A stretch of 64,000 nt of DNA from Ursus arctos (taxonomy: Eukaryota; Chordata; Mammalia; Carnivora; Ursidae), in assembly GCF_023065955.2 (NCBI RefSeq), contig NW_026622986.1, positions 12,611,848-12,675,847 on the forward strand, in the 5' to 3' direction. Both the position numbers and the translations under genes were made by a program. Within the stretch, counting starts at the first letter, position 1. Each line of letters starts with the position of its first letter. Shown in pieces: positions 26,031 through 33,740 of this stretch. Under the pieces are notes generated by a model. It saw only the letters and a list, made by a program, of their open reading frames with translations. It had not been told where the DNA came from and did no database searches.

Positions 26031-28934
26031 ATATATATACACCACCTTTTCTTTATCCATTCATCAATCAAAGAACACTTGGGCTGTTTCCATAATTTGT
26101 CTATTGTAAATAATTCTGCTATAAACATAAGGGTGCGTGTATCCCTTTGAATTAGTGTTTTTGAATTTTGGAGGTAAATGTCCAGTAGTGTGATTACTGG
26201 ATCGCAGACTAGTTCTATTTTTGACTTTTTAAGGAAACTCCACACTGTTTTCCACAGTGGTTGCACGAGTTTGCACTCCCCACAAGAGTGTAAGAGGATT
26301 CCTTTTTCTCCACATCCTCATCAACATTTGTTGTCTCTTGCATTTGTTTTAGCCACTCTGACAGGTGGGAGATGATATCTCACTGTAGTTTTGATTTGCA
26401 TTTTCCCGGTGATGAGTGATGTTGAGCTTCTTTTTATATGTCTATTGGCCATCTGATGTCTTCTTTGGAGAAATGTCTTCTGCCCATTTTTTATTTGGAT
26501 TTTTTGTTTTTGGGGTGTTGAGTTTGATAAGTTCTTTATAGATTTTGGATACCAACCCTTTATCAGATATGTCATTTGCACACTGAGTACTGTGAAAATG
26601 AAAACCTCATGTAAACCAATGGTTATTTAAGTGTTGATGTTCAAAAGTCACATGTTCATAACCGCATTCGATTTGAATGAAGCTATTCTTCATTAAAATG
26701 AATCCAACTATGATGTAAGGTAGAGTCCCCATTTTGAACTGAGTTACTTACTATGTATATCTAATTAAGTCTAAAGCTCCCTGACAGCCATTCCTGGTTA
26801 CATATTTGCAGCAATGAACTTAAATGATCAAATGTTATATTTGCAAACTCCAATGGTAAAATTTACGTGAAGAGATCATACACACAGACTTAAGTTAAAT
26901 GTGTTCCTCTTCCTACATAGCTATCCCTATTATTCTACTCTTTATAATCAGTAAGGACTTGGGCAGCCCTCAATGTGCACACAGTGCTGGTAACCAAAAG
27001 ACATAAAGGACACTGTGTCTGCCCTTCAGAGATTGCAGTTTCAAAATGGCGGAGATGAGATGTATTTTCTTGTAAGTCATAAGACAATGGGAAATACTCT
27101 GTAGACAGACTCTATGGGTAAGGGCCATGTATTTACCACTTTAAAGAGAAAAGATGCTACTGGACTAGGGAGTCAGGAAAGGCTTCATCGTGGTTGGAGG
27201 TCTGTGGTGGAGTGTTGGGGTGCGTGTAGGGTGTGACCTGGAAGAGAAAGGGGACTCGGAGCCAAGACAACAAGTGTGACACAGTAAGACTGAGGACAAG
27301 TGTGAAGGGGAAAAAAATATATGTGGCACATTCAAGGGATATTGACTGTAGGTTTTGTCAGAGTTGAAGATTGAATTTAGTGAGCACTGGAAGATGAGTC
27401 CTCAGAGCTGGGGGACAAAATACCTTCGTGCTGAGCTCGAGAGTTTGAACTTCATCTCATACAGAGTCGTCAGAGAACTGCTGACACTGTGATCATTCTG
27501 GCATATGTGTGGTAAACTCTCGTTGGTGATCCACGTCTGTAATGTTAAGTCCTTGTGGGCTCTGCTTTGGGCCTCAGCTGATTTTCATTGTGGTTAAGGA
27601 ACATATTTCAAAAAATCTTATAAACTGAGATAATACAGAAGGAGAATGAAAAGAACCTGGAAGGCTTTAGGGTCTCAAGAAAGAAAAGTGCTTTAAGGCC
27701 TCAAAAGTCTGCTTATTTTCAGACATCACTTGATATTGAGGCTTACCTCTTGGTAACCATTCTCTGAGCTATGTTCTATTTCCAGTGTTTTCACAGGTAC
27801 TGAGGAATAAAACAAGAAGCCCTCCCCCAAATGTTGTATTGCTAAACTATTTAGCCTTAGAACCAATATCCAATTCTTCCCATTCTCCCAAATCCGTAAC
27901 TACAAGTTGTTAAATAACAAAAACTCAACTGAATATATTTTAAAGATATAATTGGCTTTAGGCAGCATCCCATCTAGGAAGTAGAGGGGAGCTCCAAGGG
28001 GCTACAGAAAGGGAGAGGTTTTTATTTTATTTATTTTTTTTATTTTAATGATTTTTTATTATATTATGTTAGTCACCATACAGTACATCCCCGGTTTCCG
28101 ATGTAAAGCTCGATGATTCATTAGTTGCGTATAACACCCAGTGCATCATGCGATACGTGCCCTCCTTACTACCCATCACCGGTCTATCCCATTCCCCCAC
28201 CCCCCTCCCCTCTGAGGCCCTCAGTTTGTTTCTCAGAGTGAGAGACTAAGGGAGAGGTTTTTAAAGGCAGGACAGGGAAGTCACAAACAGAAAAGAGAAT
28301 TATTTTGGGTGAGCTCACCTTTCTTTGGGGAAAAGGGTCTTATTAGGTGATTACCTCATGTTTCTTTGGGGGAGCCAAAGAAGTTAAGACTATAGTTAAG
28401 ACTATATTTCTGGGGGAAGTTGAAACTATAGTTAGGTTAGGTATGAAGCCCAGAGTTGGTGACGTGGCCTAGCATGGCTCCATTAGGGGTCTGCAGTTTT
28501 CTTTTTCACAAAGTCAAGGATGACACGGAACACACCTGAGAGCCTATCACTTATTATTCATCTTATCACCTCCAAGAATTTGGATGTGTTAAACTGCTCT
28601 AGTGCTCTGATCCCCAAAAAACTTGGAGATAATTCCTTTAAGGGAAACAAATATGAGTCAGGTTGTTTAGTTAAAAACTAAAAATGCTACTTGATATTGG
28701 GTTCTTTTACTAGTGGAAGAGTCCCCAGGGGTCACCATGTGGCTCTGGTCTCCCCCACAGGTGGCCCCAGTGATTAAAGCTAGAATGATGGAGCACGGGA
28801 CCACAATGGTCAGCTACCAGCCCTTGGGAGACAAGGTCAATTTCTTCCGCATGGTCATCTCAAATCCCGCAGCAACTCACCAAGACATTGACTTCCTGAT
28901 CGAAGAAATAGAACGCCTTGGACAAGATTTATAA
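1079..28934 (+). CDS. GAD2: GAD2, glutamate decarboxylase 2 (GAD65), C-terminal half in eight exons
   Basis: GAD65 is the PLP-dependent enzyme that converts L-glutamate to GABA and CO2, anchored to synaptic vesicles in GABA neurons and also made in pancreatic islets. Eight exons join into one open frame of 278 full codons plus a stop, matching residues about 308-585 of the 585-residue family. Visible landmarks are the [13 protein letters not shown] block, HVDAAWGGG with Asp364, NPHKMMG with the PLP lysine Lys396, MHASYLFQQ with Tyr425 of the catalytic loop, and the C-terminus IEERLGQDL-like ending ([11 protein letters not shown]). Wording is GAD65, not GAD67: [26 protein letters not shown] and [11 protein letters not shown]. 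The palmitoylated N-terminal region and the promoter lie to the left of the window. No frame break is seen, so the gene appears functional. Human comparisons are from memory. Confidence 0.98.
1218..1464 (-). mobile_element. SINEC (tRNA-derived carnivore SINE), antisense, with (TTG)n tail
   Basis: The body at 1316-1464 matches the reverse complement of older SINEC elements: GGGGCAGAGGGAGAGAGAGA, AAGCAGGCTCCATGG, CTGAGATCATGACCTGAGCC, AAAATCAAGAGTCAG and the head GAGCCACCCAGGCAACCCC. Its A-rich tail has become a (TTG)n microsatellite at 1271-1310. It sits in the GAD2 intron 85 bp after an exon. Confidence 0.85.
1271..1310. repeat. (TTG)n microsatellite
   Basis: About 13 TTG units with one C interruption, grown from the poly(A) tail of the antisense SINEC. 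Read on the other strand it gives glutamine or asparagine runs that look protein-like but are not coding. Confidence 0.95.
1465..2797 (+). other. GAD2 intron, remainder
   Basis: Intron sequence between the SINEC and the next exon. I see no repeat, RNA gene or exon that I can support. Confidence 0.6.
2798..2914 (+). CDS. GAD2: GAD2 coding exon (residues about 326-364)
   Basis: The 117 bp exon encodes 39 residues beginning [20 protein letters not shown] and ending KIWMHVD. The acceptor is TTGTGTAG (ending 2797) and the donor is GTGAGT at 2915. It ends exactly on Asp364 of the HVDAA motif, the aspartate that pairs with the pyridine nitrogen of PLP in group II decarboxylases. The [13 protein letters not shown] block is a signature of the family. 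Confidence 0.97.
2915..5055 (+). other. GAD2 intron with a pyrimidine tract
   Basis: Intron of 2141 bp. The only clear structure is the (CTTT)n-rich pyrimidine tract at 4420-4555. Short A-runs occur at 3337 and 4185. Confidence 0.75.
4420..4555. repeat. (CTTT)n / (CCTT)n homopyrimidine tract
   Basis: A tetranucleotide pyrimidine tract, with perfect CTTT units from about 4493 to 4545. From 4456 onward the + strand is almost purely C and T for about 100 bases. Confidence 0.95.
5056..5120 (+). CDS. GAD2: GAD2 coding exon (residues about 365-385 plus two bases)
   Basis: The 65 bp exon encodes [21 protein letters not shown] and two bases of the next Arg codon. The acceptor is CCTTTTGCAG (ending 5055) and the donor is GTACAC at 5121. 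AAWGGG continues the HVDAAWGGG motif at the active site. [10 protein letters not shown] fits GAD65 better than GAD67, which I recall as RHRHKLNGIE. Confidence 0.96.
5419..5620 (-). mobile_element. SINEC1-type SINE, antisense, with target-site duplication
   Basis: The sequence reads poly(T), AAAGATTTTATTTATTTATT, then the body, ending CGCTGTGCCACCCAGGCGCC, the reverse complement of the young SINEC head. Direct repeats TGAACCAAAATTATT at 5404-5418 and 5621-5635 flank it. The intact duplication and low divergence from the other young copies mark a fairly recent insertion in a GAD2 intron. Confidence 0.95.
6040..6500. other. GC-rich intronic patch with retained CpGs
   Basis: The base composition rises well above the AT-rich surroundings, with CpGs such as GCTCGGCGTC, GACACCCGGC, GACGGGAGCTCGG and CACGCCGAGAAC. 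It may be a small intronic CpG-rich element. There is no exon or promoter evidence. Confidence 0.4.
6677..6715. repeat. (GGAA)n microsatellite
   Basis: An A-run followed by about seven GGAA units. Confidence 0.9.
8991..9307. repeat. Two-copy tandem duplication, period 159 bp
   Basis: Copy 1 (8991-9149) and copy 2 (9150-9307) both start ACAAGTTGGCCACTGCATCG and run through GAGAAATGAAAAA, GTGTCATTACTGACAAAGCT and TCTAGAAGCAGT to a TATATGT end. They differ at roughly a dozen places including small indels. The unit is not a repeat family I recognise. Confidence 0.9.
10110..10130. repeat. (ATT)n microsatellite
   Basis: Seven ATT units in a GAD2 intron. Confidence 0.85.
10864..10942 (+). CDS. GAD2: GAD2 coding exon with the PLP lysine (residues about 386-412)
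   Basis: The 79 bp exon completes the split Arg codon and encodes [20 protein letters not shown] followed by LLVREE. The acceptor is TTTCCTGTAG (ending 10863) and the donor is GTACGG at 10943. The lysine of NPHKMMG is Lys396 in human numbering, which forms the Schiff base with PLP. It is intact here, so the enzyme should be catalytically competent. Confidence 0.97.
11177..11205. repeat. (GT)n microsatellite
   Basis: About 14 GT units with one GC interruption, at the left edge of an antisense L1 fragment. Confidence 0.95.
11205..11830 (-). mobile_element. Old LINE-1 3' region, antisense
   Basis: The reverse complement of the L1 ORF2 end and 3' region is readable: ACAATATTCCATTGTAC, TATCCATTCATCCTTCAGTG, GAATAGAGCTGCTCTGAG, a TTCCCACCAGCA-type block, and at the right end CTCCATGAATGGTCTTGGCA. 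It is diverged, 5'-truncated and non-functional, and lies in a GAD2 intron. Confidence 0.85.
11831..13905 (+). other. GAD2 intron segment without recognised repeats
   Basis: About 2 kb of AT-rich intron with no SINE or L1. I see no exon or RNA structure that I can support. Confidence 0.55.
13923..14114 (-). mobile_element. SINEC1-type SINE, antisense, 17 bp target-site duplication
   Basis: Full-length young copy: poly(T), AAGATTTTATTTATTTGACA, then the body, ending GCTGTGCCACCCAGGCGCCC. Perfect direct repeats AGAACCAAAGAGTTTCT lie at 13906-13922 and 14115-14131. Confidence 0.97.
14356..14567 (-). mobile_element. Older SINEC, antisense
   Basis: Recognised by the GAGAGAGAGAGAGC block, AATCTTAAGCAAGCTCCATG, CTGAGATCACAACCTGAGC, AAAATCAAGAGTCAGACACT and the head AGCCACCCAGGTGCCCC. 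It is a different, older subfamily from the copy 250 bp to the left, and ends 160 bp before a GAD2 exon. Confidence 0.9.
14728..14877 (+). CDS. GAD2: GAD2 coding exon with the catalytic loop (residues about 413-462)
   Basis: The 150 bp exon encodes 50 residues starting [20 protein letters not shown] and ending [10 protein letters not shown]. The acceptor is TTTTCTTCTAG (ending 14727) and the donor is GTGAGC at 14878. [10 protein letters not shown] is the catalytic loop. Its Tyr425 is the residue family studies link to protonation of the quinonoid intermediate, and the loop differs between GAD65 and GAD67. Residue 417 is Ser here; I recall Asn in human. Confidence 0.97.
17567..17729. repeat. 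(GAAA)n / (GGAA)n homopurine tract
   Basis: About 160 bases of essentially pure A and G on the + strand: mixed GAAA at first, perfect GAAA units from about 17620 to 17680, then GGAA units to about 17720. Protein-like strings of F, L and S on the other strand are an artefact of this repeat. Confidence 0.95.
18360..18480. repeat. L2/MIR-type ancient repeat remnant
   Basis: CATTCATCCACTCATTCAAC, then a CATTGAGCACCTAATATATG block and GCCAGCCCTGCTGGTAGG, match the widely shared ancient repeat wording. Boundaries are approximate. Confidence 0.55.
19930..20030. repeat. L2/MIR-type ancient repeat remnant
   Basis: ATTCATTTGTTCAACAAATA is followed by a GAGTACCTACC block and GGTGAACAAAAGCAGGG, the same ancient family pattern as the copy near 18400. 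Confidence 0.55.
20468..20575 (+). CDS. GAD2: GAD2 coding exon (residues about 463-498)
   Basis: The 108 bp exon encodes 36 residues beginning [20 protein letters not shown] and ending EMVFDGK. The acceptor is TTTTCTTATTCAG (ending 20467) and the donor is GTGCGT at 20576. It begins the C-terminal domain, which carries much of the conformational autoantibody epitope surface of human GAD65. The frame is open upstream into intron sequence, but the acceptor and the family match fix the exon start. Confidence 0.96.
20921..21010 (+). CDS. GAD2: GAD2 coding exon (residues about 499-528)
   Basis: The 90 bp exon encodes [20 protein letters not shown] followed by [10 protein letters not shown]. The acceptor is CCTCCTTGTAG (ending 20920) and the donor is GTAAGT at 21011. 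The intron before it is only 345 bp (20576-20920), by far the shortest in the window. Two conservative changes from the human sequence as I recall it are Ile to Val (WYVPP) and Thr to Val (LRVLED). Confidence 0.96.
21746..21964 (+). mobile_element. SINEC, sense, with 15 bp target-site duplication
   Basis: The head GGCACCTGGGTGGCTAAGTT is followed by GGCTCAGGTCATGATTTCGG, a C-run, a (CT)n stretch and an A-rich tail of GAAAA units. Direct repeats GAAAATGAATAAGGA (21731-21745) and GAAAATGAGTAAGGA (21965-21979) differ at one base. Confidence 0.92.
22130..22275 (+). mobile_element. MER5A-like hAT-Charlie remnant
   Basis: AGAATCAGCTTGAAGCTTTA, a CTGAGAATTTAACTCAGTTG block and TTCTCCAGGTGATCCCAATG then CTCAGAGCCAC follow the order of MER5A. 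This is an ancient non-autonomous DNA transposon; boundaries are approximate. Confidence 0.6.
23233..23400. mobile_element. hAT-Charlie-type MER element remnant
   Basis: CAGTAGCCACATGTGGCATT, TAAATTTAAGTCAATCAAAA, then CACTGGCCACACTCCAAGGG and CTCAACTTGTGATCAG match the palindromic CCACATGTGG family of non-autonomous hAT elements. I am not sure of the exact MER name. Confidence 0.55.
25575..26582 (-). mobile_element. LINE-1 3' end, antisense, about 1 kb
   Basis: Reverse complement of an L1 3' end: TTAGCATATAATGTTGTATT, TTTCATACATCCCCTGGTGC, TATTCCATTGTGTGTG, CACTTGGGCTGTTTCCATAA, ACTCTGACAGGTGGGAGATG and ACCAACCCTTTATCAGATAT. It is 5'-truncated within ORF2. A (GT)n run at 25996-26028 sits inside. 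Confidence 0.92.
25996..26028. repeat. (GT)n microsatellite
   Basis: Sixteen uninterrupted GT units followed by a short ATATATAT stretch, inside the antisense L1. Confidence 0.97.
28025..28249 (-). mobile_element. Young 5'-truncated LINE-1 end, antisense, with target-site duplication
   Basis: This 225 bp segment is the reverse complement of the extreme 3' end of the full-length L1 at 43,270-43,490: the same GTCACCATACAGTACATCCC, GATGTAAAGCTCGATGATTC and CAGTTTGTTTCTCAGAGT blocks. Direct repeats GGGAGAGGTTTTTA flank it at 28011-28024 and 28250-28263. It lies in the last GAD2 intron, 500 bp before the last exon. Confidence 0.93.
28761..28934 (+). CDS. GAD2: GAD2 last coding exon and stop (residues about 529-585)
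   Basis: This exon encodes the last 57 residues, starting [20 protein letters not shown] and ending [11 protein letters not shown], followed by TAA at 28932-28934. The acceptor is TCTCCCCCACAG (ending 28760). His540 (MMEHG) replaces the Tyr I recall in human. The ending [16 protein letters not shown] is GAD65 wording; GAD67 has NPAATQSDIDF. Confidence 0.97.
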   Translation: MAPVIKARMMEHGTTMVSYQPLGDKVNFFRMVISNPAATHQDIDFLIEEIERLGQDL

Positions 28935-29335
28935 TATCATAGCTCGCTAAGCTGTTGCAATTCTCTAGGTAGACAATTAAGTTGTCACAAACTGTGTGGA
29001 TGTATTTGTAGTTTGTTCCAAAGTAAATCTATTTCTATATTGTGGTGTCAAAGTAGAGTACAGTTTAAAAATCCAAGACATTGCTCCTTTTACAAATCCT
29101 TTCCTAAGTTTAGAATACCTCTCTAAAAATTAGTGACAAAAGGCTGTGTTCTAATCAATAATGAAAAGCTTAAAATTGTTATAAATACTTCCCTTACTTT
29201 TAATAGAGTATGCAAATCAAGCTTTATTTTCACTTCAGAGTAGTAGGATTGAATAGTTCCAAATGGCCCCTGAATCCTAAAAGGTTCTTTGGGGTGCAGT
29301 CCAAAGGAGAAAGTGCATATAAAATGTATGTTGAC

Positions 29336-29341
29336 AATAAA
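29336..29341 (+). terminator. GAD2: Proximal GAD2 poly(A) signal AATAAA
   Basis: AATAAA lies 402 bases after the stop codon, followed within 20 bases by a CTTTTTCATAG cleavage-like context and T-rich sequence. It would give a short GAD2 3' UTR. Another AATAAA at 29570 is a possible alternative. Confidence 0.5.
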
Positions 29342-32313
29342 AACTCTTGCCTTTTTCATAGTATTAGAAAAAAAATTTTCTAATTTACCTATAGCAACAT
29401 TTCAAATGTATTTAAATACATATAATTTTACAAAAGGAAAATATATATATTAAAAAGAAATCCTATTTTGTAACATATAGATTTTTATTTTATATGGGTT
29501 ATACAAACTGCAGGGGCAGATATAAAAACTAAGCCAGATTTTTTTTTCTCTTTCTTTTAATGGAGGCACAATAAACACTGAGGAAAGTTATTCTGAAATA
29601 TAGGCCCACAAAATTCTTCAAAGGTAAATTGCCTTCTTTCTATTCATGTGACAGCTTATCATATCTCTAAAGTTAGTATTACAAAACAAACACAAGAAAA
29701 CATTGCAAGTTCTCGAAAATAACTGACCAGATCAACAATACGATTCTCTTCCCAGTTGAGTTTTCCGCCCAGTTGACCCTGAGCAGACCCACTCAGTAAT
29801 CAGGACAAATCAAGCTTCCTCTTAGACTAAAACTAGGGCAGTTGTACTCTGCTTTCCAGTTCGGCTTGTTTGGAACAGAAGCTAGATGCTTATTCTTGAG
29901 GCCTCTTCCCAAACAGTATTCTTTTATTAGGCCATTTGGATTAATTAGGGAAAATAAAAATAAAATCTAATTGGCCTGAGCAAAAAGGAATGAAGCACAC
30001 TCCAGAAAATTAAACTCGGCCTTGAGAGAAGAGATCTCTGTGTCATCCTGGGCACCATATTGTCACTGTCTAGGAAGGAGTCATTTACCTCCTGGATAAT
30101 TGCTTATTCCCATTCCCTCCCCTCTCCCACCCACGAAAGTTCTCTCCTGCTAGGCTCCTCATCCCTGGAATCCCAAATAATTAATTTCTATCCCACGGGT
30201 GGTTATTTTCCTCTCATGAAGTGAGCTCCTCACCTGAGATTTTGAGACAGCATCTTAAGACTTTCTTTTATCTGCCTCTCGTCAAGATCCAAAGTGACCA
30301 GAGTAGGCAGAGATAGTAAGATCCTTAGAATTCGGGATAATGTTTTAAAGCATTCTTCCTCCCCTGCACACCTGATGGAGAGACCCAAGCTAACAAGAGC
30401 TCCTATTGATATTTGTGGGGCCACAGTTTGTCGGATTCCAAGTACTAGTGTGATGACTACAAACTCTTCTATGCTGACTGCAGGTACCAACTTAGAATAT
30501 TCGTCCTTTCTGTATGTACCTTAGAAAGACTACAGGCATACAAGAGAAGAAAGAAAGAAATCCCCTCTAATATAACCACAAGATCCAACCATCTGAAATC
30601 TGCATGAGCTTGCTCCTACATTCTTTCTCCCACATTAAATCCAAACACATTGATACTTGAACATAGGTTTGGGTCCTTCCTGTATAGGAAGCAAATGGGT
30701 TCCCTATGATGATTAAGAGAAAACTTTTATCTGTACCCCAGAATTTCATGAAGGAATAAACCTCCCATTCTAGGCTATGTCTAATGGCCAAGCATCCCTT
30801 TCCCTTCTAGAAATGGGCCATTGAAACTAAGCACATAGCCACCCATCTATCTTGAGCCTCAGGCCAAAAGGTCCTACCTCAGTGGCAGAGACACTAACTG
30901 TCAAACCCACTGTTCTGCTTGGAGAAGACAGTGGAGCCCAGGGCCCTGACCTGGACAGACCCCTCTCAACTCCAGGATGCTTATAGCCTGCAGTACAGAC
31001 CCTCTATCAGAAGCTGCTGCTTTTTAACTTGATTGTATGATGGAATTTAAAAGGAGAAGCGTTTGCTCCTGTGTATGAAATTCTAGCAAATTAATTTTTA
31101 CAAATAGGTTGTTTCCCTTACTTCCTGCCCCTTCCAGATCCTTCCCCAAGTTGGCTAGGAGTCTTGCTCAATCCTTTGCAGTGAAAACCCTGCCAACCAC
31201 AACCCAGGAAAGGAGGTAAATAAAAGCCTAATAGGTTCCAGTAGTCTAATAAAATATTCTTTAAAGTAGGTCTGTAATCTACTTGGGGGGGGGGGGATGG
31301 TGGTTTTGAACAGTAGCTCAAATTCCCAGTGCCAAAGACCTTTATATGGGACCATCCTTTCCAAATTTTAGAAAAGTCTGGGGTTAGCTTAATCAGAATT
31401 GACATGGCCATTTTCATTTATTCAGCAATATTGTGTTTATTATTTCTAAATACTTGAAAAAAAAGTGTGGTATGTCTTTATCTGAGACGCATAAACGGTA
31501 TTGACTTTGTGTACTGTCAAAAGGCTGCGAAGAAAGCAAAGGAAATCAATCGTGTGTGTAAATTGTGTTGCCTTCGTTGTATTGATAGTACTGTCTCGTC
31601 ACCTCAGAGTGGGGTTGTGCACTTTAGCTCTGAACTGTACAGTGTTGCAGACCACGTGTGTTGCTGTAAAAGCTTGTACAATATATTATTGACATGTCTT
31701 TTTCTGTGTGGTAGCCGTATTGATATTAAGAACAACATCCGCATCTCTTCCCACGCGCTCTCTCTCTCCCTCTCTCTGCTAAACTGTACGCCCTCCGCAG
31801 CAGCTCTAATAGAGAACATGCCCTCGGCTAAGCTCCCTACCGAGAACTCTCCTTTGAGAACTATGTGATTGCACAAAAATGCAAGGTGAACGCCGCTCCG
31901 AGAATACAGGAGACCTGTATGGAGTGTCACAAACCGCCCAAATTGCAGGTATTGTCCCCGCTGGGGACGGGGTTTGGAGCAGGGGCTGCTCCTCAGAACA
32001 CGGACGAAGCAAGCACGGGTGTAAATATAGCAGCAGCACAGGGAATCAAGACCCCTCACGGTGGGTATCATCTTGCACGTGCTCTCCTGTTTTCAGATGC
32101 TACCTACGAACACTGTGTATTTATTCGTTTTGTGCTCTAAAATGCTGTTCCCGGTTGGTGTTTCTGAAAGACATCAACATCTCTCCCAACATTATGCCAT
32201 TTACTAAAGACAGAAAAAAATTAAAAATATAAACACGTGCAACCTGTTCTTCTTACCAAATATAAACTTGTGTATGATCTAAGTATTTTATCTGTGTTGT
32301 CTCTCTAAACCCA

Positions 32314-32319
32314 AATAAA
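32314..32319 (+). terminator. GAD2: Distal GAD2 poly(A) signal AATAAA
   Basis: AATAAA is followed by GTGTAAATGTGGACACAGCT and then GT- and T-rich sequence (32340-32370), the usual downstream element. It marks the right end of the repeat-free 3' UTR block; unrelated repeat sequence starts soon after. Confidence 0.65.
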
Positions 32320-32340
32320 TGTGTAAATGTGGACACAGCT

Positions 32341-32880
32341 GGGTCTCTGGTTGCTTGTTTCTGACTTTGCCTTGTGTGGAGCTCGTTGTTAACGAGTTGC
32401 CTGAATACAAGGCCCTTACCTTGTCGCAGAGCTCAGAGTGTCTTTGGATCTTTGTTGGGGAAAAAGAGCTCTTACTTCTGCCGTCACTCTTACTGTCACT
32501 TCTGAAGGATATTGTTTTACCCCATGTGCTTCAATCCTTCAAGCAGATCCAGTCTTTTTTTTTTAGAAAACATGTTATTATGGAAAATTTCACATACATA
32601 TAAAGGTGGAGGAAACAGTATAACAAATTCCCGTGAAGTTTTCACCCAGTGTCAATATTTACTGATTCAGAGACTGAATCTCGTTTCACCCATTCCCCCA
32701 CCCCACGTCCTCCCTAACACCAAATTATTTCTATATGAATCTGTAGAAGATAAGGGCTCCTAAAAACAAAACCAAAAAAGTCCTCAATACAATTATCACA
32801 ACTAAAACAATAATAATATTGTCATAATAGTAGCAAATATTCAGTTAATGTTCTCATTTCCCTGGGTCTCAATTTAATAG
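32341..32880. other. Intergenic spacer after GAD2, probable old repeat
   Basis: Positions about 32,540-32,760 (ATGTTATTATGGAAAATTTC, a GAAACAGTATAACAAATTCC block, then TTCACCCAGTGTCAATATTT) resemble an old L1M-type 3' region, but I am not certain. No gene is seen. Confidence 0.4.
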
Positions 32881-32881
32881 C

Positions 32882-33244
32882 AAAACCACAACGAGATATC
32901 ACTTCACACCAGTCAGAATGGCTAAAATGAACAAGTCAGGAGACGACAGATGTTGGCGAGGATGCAGAGGAAGGGAACCCTCTTACACTGTTGGTGAGAA
33001 TGCAAGATGATGCAGCCACTCTGGAAAACAGTAGGGAGGTTCCTCAAAAAGTTGAAAATAGAGCTACCCTATGACCCAGCAATTGCACTACTGGGTGTTT
33101 ACTCCAAAGATACAAATGTAGTGATCCAAAGGGGCACCTGCACCCCAATGTTTATAGCAGCAATGTCCACAACAGCCAAGCTGTGGAAAGAGACCAGATG
33201 TCCATCGATGGATGAATGGATAAAGAAGATGTGACATATAGATA

Positions 33245-33292
<48 letters not shown>

Positions 33293-33740
33293 TATATACT
33301 ATAATATAGTATATATATAATGGAACATTATGCAGCCATCAAAAAATGAAATCTTGCCATTTGCAATGACATGGATGGAACTAGAGGGTATTATGTTAAG
33401 TGACATAAGTCAATCAGAGAAAGACAATTATCATATGATCTCACTGATATATGGAATTTAAGAAATAAAACAGAGGATCATAGGGAGAGAGGAAGAGAGG
33501 AAAAAATAAAACAAGAGGAAACCAGGGAGAGGGACAAACCATAAGAGACTCTTAATCATAGGAAACAAACTGGGGGTTGCTGGAGGGGAGAGGGGTGGAG
33601 GGACAGGGTAACTGGGTGATGGACATTAAGGAGGGCACGTGATGTAATGAGCACTGGGTATTGTAAGACTAATGAAACACAGGCCTGTACCTCGGAAACC
33701 AATAATACATTGTATGTTAATTAATTGAATTTAAATTTAA
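32882..33740 (+). mobile_element. LINE-1 3' end, sense, with internal (TA)n
   Basis: Recognised from the ORF2 end and 3' UTR: GATATCACTTCACACCAGTC, CGACAGATGTTGGCGAGGAT, ACTCTGGAAAACAGTAGGGA, TGACCCAGCAATTGCACTAC, GAGAGACTCTTAATCATAGG-like text and a final GTATGTTAATTAATTGAATT. It is 5'-truncated and diverged, with no full-length frame. Confidence 0.93.
33247..33297. repeat. (TA)n microsatellite
   Basis: More than 20 TA units inside the L1 3' end, at the GAYATATA position that is often expanded in L1s. Confidence 0.95.

Larger units (their letters stand above)
21011..28760 (+). other. GAD2 last intron, 7.75 kb
   Basis: The longest intron fully in the window. Named contents are a SINEC (21746-21964), MER5A-like and other hAT-Charlie-type remnants, an antisense L1 (25575-26582) and a short young L1 end (28025-28249). 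The stretches 23600-25570 and 26590-28010 show nothing else I can name. Confidence 0.65.
28935..32340 (+). other. GAD2: GAD2 3' UTR, short and long forms
   Basis: After the GAD2 stop there are about 3.4 kb without any recognisable SINE or L1, which is unusual here because the flanks are saturated with them. Candidate poly(A) signals are AATAAA at 29336-29341, 29570-29575 and 32314-32319. Use of the last gives a 3' UTR near 3.38 kb. GAD65 mRNA is described, as I recall, as a long transcript of about 5.7 kb in rodents, which fits the distal site with a 1.76 kb coding region. The repeat-free state suggests constraint. A perfect Pumilio-type TGTAAATA lies near 32020. Confidence 0.75.

Noticed and set aside
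28713..28760. Start codon-like beginning [16 protein letters not shown] before the last exon
   Set aside because: It lies in the intron, including the polypyrimidine tract and CAG acceptor; GAD65 homology starts at VAPVIKAR.
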